Assembly: GCA_947503105.1 (NCBI GenBank)
Contig: CANNCM010000010.1
Location: 1 to 47,157 of the forward strand
Length of the DNA stretch: 47,157 nucleotides
Source of the DNA: an uncultured Flavobacteriaceae bacterium
GTDB taxonomy: Bacteria; Bacteroidota; Bacteroidia; Flavobacteriales; Flavobacteriaceae
Direction: 5' to 3'
This document shows positions 46,401 through 47,157 of this stretch, piece after piece. How positions within the stretch are numbered: the first letter of the stretch is position 1; each line of letters starts with the position of its first letter. A program made the position numbers and the translations under genes. Under the pieces are notes generated by a model. It was not told the origin of the DNA, made no database searches, and was given only the letters and a program-made list of their open reading frames with translations.

Positions 46401-47157
46401 TTGCTTGAGCAGTAAAAATTAAGTCAATAGGTATATTTGTTGTGTTTTGTAATGTGTAAGATGGGATTTGTGTTGTCCCTTGTTCATCACCTGCGGTAAA
46501 ACCTGTTAATCCAGCAGGTGAATTACGAGTCCACTCGATAGCTACATCTTGAGTTGTAGAAGACAATGAAACTATAGTTGTTGCACCACCAGAACAAACT
46601 GTTTGATCTGAAATACTAAAATCTACACTTGGTGCAGGATCAACTGTAACTGAAAATGGAACTGTATTTCCAATACAGCCATCGTAAAAAACACTTAGGT
46701 TATAGTTCAATGTAAATGAAGTATCCCCAGAATTTTGAATCACAACTCCAGCTAACTCTCCAGTTCCATTTGGAGTTGGATATCCTGTAATTTCAGCAGG
46801 AATATTAGCGGATGTAAGTTCCCAAGAATATGATACTCCAGAGATATTAGAATTATATAGAGGCGTAACAAAAGCTGTGCCACCACAAATAGTTTGATTT
46901 AAAACAGTATCCATTGAAGGTTCTGGATTTACTGTTATGGTAAAGGTTTCTGTTGCCTCTGAACAATCAACTCCCGCATTGCTAAACGTTGGCGTAACAC
47001 TAACGGTAGCAACAATTGGAGATGTTCCTGAATTGACCGCGGTAAAACTTGGTATCGAACCAGTTCCTGATGTTGGACTCAACCCTATGGAGGCATCAAT
47101 ACTCCATGCATATGTTGTAGTACCACCCGTGTTTTGTGTGTTGAAGTTGATTTCAGA
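37435..47157 (-). CDS. Giant SprB-like surface adhesin, partial (5' end beyond the window)
   Basis: 3,240 residues are visible and the frame is still open at the window edge. From the edge inward come a partial domain and 24 PKD/Ig-like domains of about 90-100 residues (47157 to about 39790), most with a Cys near the start (often ICS) and another near the end (often GC.G.PF). Then come seven SprB-type repeats (about 39790-38000; e.g. SCNN...GSIEVSTTGGTLPY and similar), a classical PKD domain (about 37990-37710; NYTWNYGDGSPEF, VEDLYGC) and a C-terminal gliding-associated domain (NGFTPNGDGINETIRP, WDG, NGNYIMVV). That last domain is the CHU_C/type B sorting signal of type IX secretion. Domains 8-10 and 11-13 are a tandem duplication. 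Probable cell-surface adhesin; ligand unknown. Confidence 0.93.
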   Translation of the reverse strand, partial: SEINFNTQNTGGTTTYAWSIDASIGLSPTSGTGSIPSFTAVNSGTSPIVATVSVTPTFSNAGVDCSEATETFTITVNPEPSMDTVLNQTICGGTAFVTPLYNSNISGVSYSWELTSANIPAEITGYPTPNGTGELAGVVIQNSGDTSFTLNYNLSVFYDGCIGNTVPFSVTVDPAPSVDFSISDQTVCSGGATTIVSLSSTTQDVAIEWTRNSPAGLTGFTAGDEQGTTQIPSYTLQNTTNIPIDLIFTAQATTTSTAGCPGAPTQYVITINPAAEMNSVDDVVYCDGEVTSEIVFTTPQTVGNTDYSWTISTGIGAPLSGSGNILSFTAENDSNDPIVALVTVSPSFSNATNENVSCDGVDQQFTITINPSPEIENSEVSQIICSQENTELVSWQSSITNGEPTTYTWSFISASTGLSGYSTGSSNGDLPVMTISNGGIDVGAVVYEITPTAYGCDGLPFTYTIFVNPVVEIANSEVSQTLCSEDTSSEIVWTLSNPTLEASTIFNWALQSSTVPAGTTGLVTNGLGNLPAMDITITSLTSASIEYLVTPTFDGCVGTPFTYTFNIDPRPVMDAIAPQIICSETTFNPPLLSSDVSGTAYNWELSNSDIPSSISGYPTDNSAVFVPTIITNNGTDPFTLDYLFTPSFNGCDGTPQTFSITVNPSPETQLSLESQEICSGGTTAAFTASSTSDNVTFSWAITSDISGLNGITTTSGSASSSDEIPSFSATIINGSSSIDVIVEVVATTENIDCVGQPAIHTITIVQDPVALISSDPTPICVGGTIDPITTTYIGGTGTPSYQWYDNSSGFLQPLIGETSSSFDPGVMDVAGTFSYLVVIEFLDTETGCNQTSSDLVTVEVVADPVLVDALATQTICENTPSQDLVSSTSGGTGTYTFEWFESSNPTIVLSSDTNVTTSTFTPPTDVVGTFNYYVVVTTEASGCETTSSISEVIVNAGASVSVQPLAEQTVCLDGATTTLEVQYSNGVGTPTYQWYSSTSCDTNDLSTPISGETSSTFTPPSDTVGSVYYFVQLSFADGGCGNITSDCAEVIVVPDPEVSITSTTPSAICEGGTIDDIEITTTGGTGTPTYEWWNSDATGSPISIASSSTNSTSFNPGVFTAAGVYHYVAIINFDGSGCDQVISTPVSLEVVADPVLVDALATQTICENTPSQDLVSSASGGTGTYTFEWFESSDPSTVLSTETNVLSSTFTPPTDVVGTFYYYVVVTTEASGCETTSSISEVIVNEGASVSVQPLAEQTVCLDGATTTLEVQYSNGVGTPTYQWYSSTSCDTNDLSTPISGETSSTFTPPSDTVGSVYYFVQLSFADGGCGSITSDCALVNVGEIPVISDVSETICSLEAFLVNPTSGGGVNADDIVPTPTLYTWTVDSNSSILGASDNSTPVSSISQTLENITNIPQQISYTVTPISDAIGNCIGDPFEIIITVNPVPTIADETITVCSSDPIVYVPSGDGSGGSDIVPSNTSYTWTFVPNSNVTGATLNTSGSSQFSQTLINTDNTQQTVVYELTPISSLGCLGESFTITVDIDPVPSILDQSEDICSGETFEITPLNNLPTEILPTGTTYTWTTLGNTNLTGWSDETTAQSSISQTLINTNTISEQITYVVTPQSGVCTGATFEVVIDVLPNPVINSISPSSQVLCSGDDSTPVVFGATVAGTGFEYSLTNTSIPAEITGYEAHISGTGDLPSMTLFNGLTDPYVLNYQVSPTAENCNGTPSQFTITINPSPQIIFSELDQVLCNADSSLSVNLSSSSPNVIIEWTRNNPVGLTGFVTGDESGTTQIPSYNVQNTTNTPIDLIFTAVATTDDVTACAGNEFYYTITINPTATIDPISDQIICSQSAFADVFITSPTQPTTSITYTWEVTSAGPNLSGYTASSGPIGIGSPILGEAIFNASNVAEDLVYTLTPFYDNCEGVSQTFTITIDPTPEIPDLNATICSEETFDVLPENGIPTATTIVPANTTYTWTVLPNPNVTGQSDETLPQSSISQTLTNVSNVAQDVIYIVTPTSSDGCEGASFELTVTVETRPIIEDKIAGACSGDAFLVAPVDNSPTEIVPANTLYTWTVLPGTDLSDLTGYSDQTTGVSAISQTLTNLTDESKTIIYSVIPSSGTCVGLPFEVEVTVSPRPFVDDIILAPICSEDTFTVIPETALPSPNNIVPIGTTFTWTVVDNPNVIGDTNEVSAQSQISQTLTNTTSTTQTVVYTVVPSSSGCDGLPFTIAVDVKPRPFIVSGPETQDTQCSGDAFVISPQDGIPTLTTLVPVGTQYTWTTVGNPNLLGWSDQTIAVDLISQTLENTSNQVQQIIYSITPEADGCVGPSFDAVITIEPKPFVPDVIADICDATSYTLSPQNGILPDATTIIPDVTTYTWSAAVVTGGITGASSGVDEAFFDSGVLENPTTNLQTAIYTVTPNYYTVSNPTTPQCSGEPFTITITVSPSPEINEVITNIACSYSDPLCGASIEISPVGMAPFTYNWVSIEGNPINDPTDEDQFDLCPGNYELTITDASNCSYVFQYEIVPPEPVDFTLITQTDISCNNVNTLPCDGSIEVSTTGGTLPYSLVEWYTETIPGSGVFDSGPLINVINPYNLVNACEGNYVLKILDANGCEFVSEVYTIEQAVEPIILTETFSNYNGFNIDCNAANSGTITVDISGGSGVFDYTFVEDATGAVLDANTILSSPATLVFDFLIAGDYTLIVEDPNCSNQIIRNYILTQPDELIITATLVDPVSCFGGLATYDVTAIGGVPPYTGTGLQSVLSGPVTFIVSDQNGCEDDFSTIVTEPAELLATYTIADAPCFGDTGEITVTPTGGTGILSVNLYNETNTFITNFITTQGNAVTFNQLEGTYFYDVVDQNNCSYGPEVVVVDEPDPINIIDFEVIQPDCNTTPAWEFNNGSICVTITGGTNPFPIGTGWVDNGGGQWCLNNLSAGTYPIDVTDINNCTLQNPIPDITLVRPPEITAVLTDTLDIDCDTDTATQINTIIVNGGVPPYQVTWSGGIVDAANPFVMQTSVAGNYSAFVNDQYGIINGCPPIEFPLDPITFFDFGIADFTLSSDNSDFCGIYAINDPIQFNNSATGDIVNYTWNYGDGSPEFNGPDAPDHVYNAIGTYTISLTVEDLYGCFDTYSETIEITKGYEIILPNGFTPNGDGINETIRPVTICMTEVQMSIYDTWGALIYAETSDDLYGWDGTIDGKPAENGNYIMVVTATSYNGAVIELNGPVTLIK
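43136..44875 (-). repeat. Tandem 870-bp duplication in the adhesin gene
   Basis: Two copies of a three-domain block with a constant offset of 870 bases (for example ACCTCCATCA at 43171 and 44041, CTTGCGATGG at 43641 and 44511). About 43166-43725 against 44036-44595 is nearly identical, with one more diverged patch around 43480-43600. The third domain of each block (about 43740-44005 against 44600-44870) is clearly diverged. Block edges are approximate. Confidence 0.85.

Noticed and set aside
47082-47157. A TTG at 47082 as the start of the giant adhesin
   Set aside because: The same frame continues without a stop to the window edge and encodes more of the same repeat type, so the true start is outside.

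Overview
The window is a chromosomal segment of a Bacteroidota bacterium, most probably a marine-type member of the Flavobacteriaceae. Evidence is the low GC content, promoters of the Bacteroidota form (TTTG, about 20 bases, TAnnTTTG), the near absence of Shine-Dalgarno sequences, type IX secretion components (a PorP/SprF-like protein and a giant adhesin with a gliding-type C-terminal domain), many lipoproteins and a zeaxanthin-type carotenoid cluster. I see no insertion sequence, prophage, integrase or CRISPR array. Gene content looks vertically inherited, apart from internal duplications in the giant adhesin.

Layout. 1-3500: thrS-infC-rpmI-rplT translation cluster (+), closed by a strong terminator; infC appears to start at an ATA codon. 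3514-4902 (-): a probable three-gene operon of cupin, group III truncated haemoglobin and a DUF4197 lipoprotein. 4962-14570 (-): a long co-directional block of an LTA-synthase-like sulfatase, a CX5R phosphatase, tgt, an LptF/LptG permease, an EamA transporter, accA, dnaB and an exported protein usually mislabelled asparagine synthetase B. 14741-16554 (+): split transketolase. 16620-19163: an FKBP lipoprotein, an S4 RNA-binding protein, a phosphoribosyltransferase and shikimate kinase. 19292-19498: tRNA-Lys(TTT) and tRNA-Leu(GAG).

19566-24014 (+): a carotenoid locus encoding a CarH-like MerR/B12 regulator, then crtI, crtB, crtZ and a fused CrtYcd-type lycopene cyclase. Together these would take GGPP through phytoene, lycopene and beta-carotene to zeaxanthin; crtE is not in the window. 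24050-26314 (-): aconitase. 26397-31525 (-): three tightly coupled periplasmic foldase-type genes plus a MoxR ATPase. 31602-33074 (-): guaB. 33278-35500 (+): a TonB-dependent receptor whose promoter is bracketed by two near-identical operators. 35497-36363 (-): HMG-CoA lyase. 36461-47157 (-): a SprF/PorP-like protein directly downstream of a giant repetitive adhesin whose N-terminus lies beyond the window.

The most notable points are the regulator with a B12-photoreceptor signature but no His at the light-state ligand position, a tRNA-guanine transglycosylase lacking the three zinc cysteines, the paired operators around the receptor promoter, the non-AUG infC start, and a recently homogenised 870-bp tandem block in the adhesin. 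I found no wholly unknown multi-gene system. The least explained gene sets are the cupin/haemoglobin/DUF4197 operon, the sulfatase/phosphatase pair and the exported amidotransferase-like protein behind dnaB.
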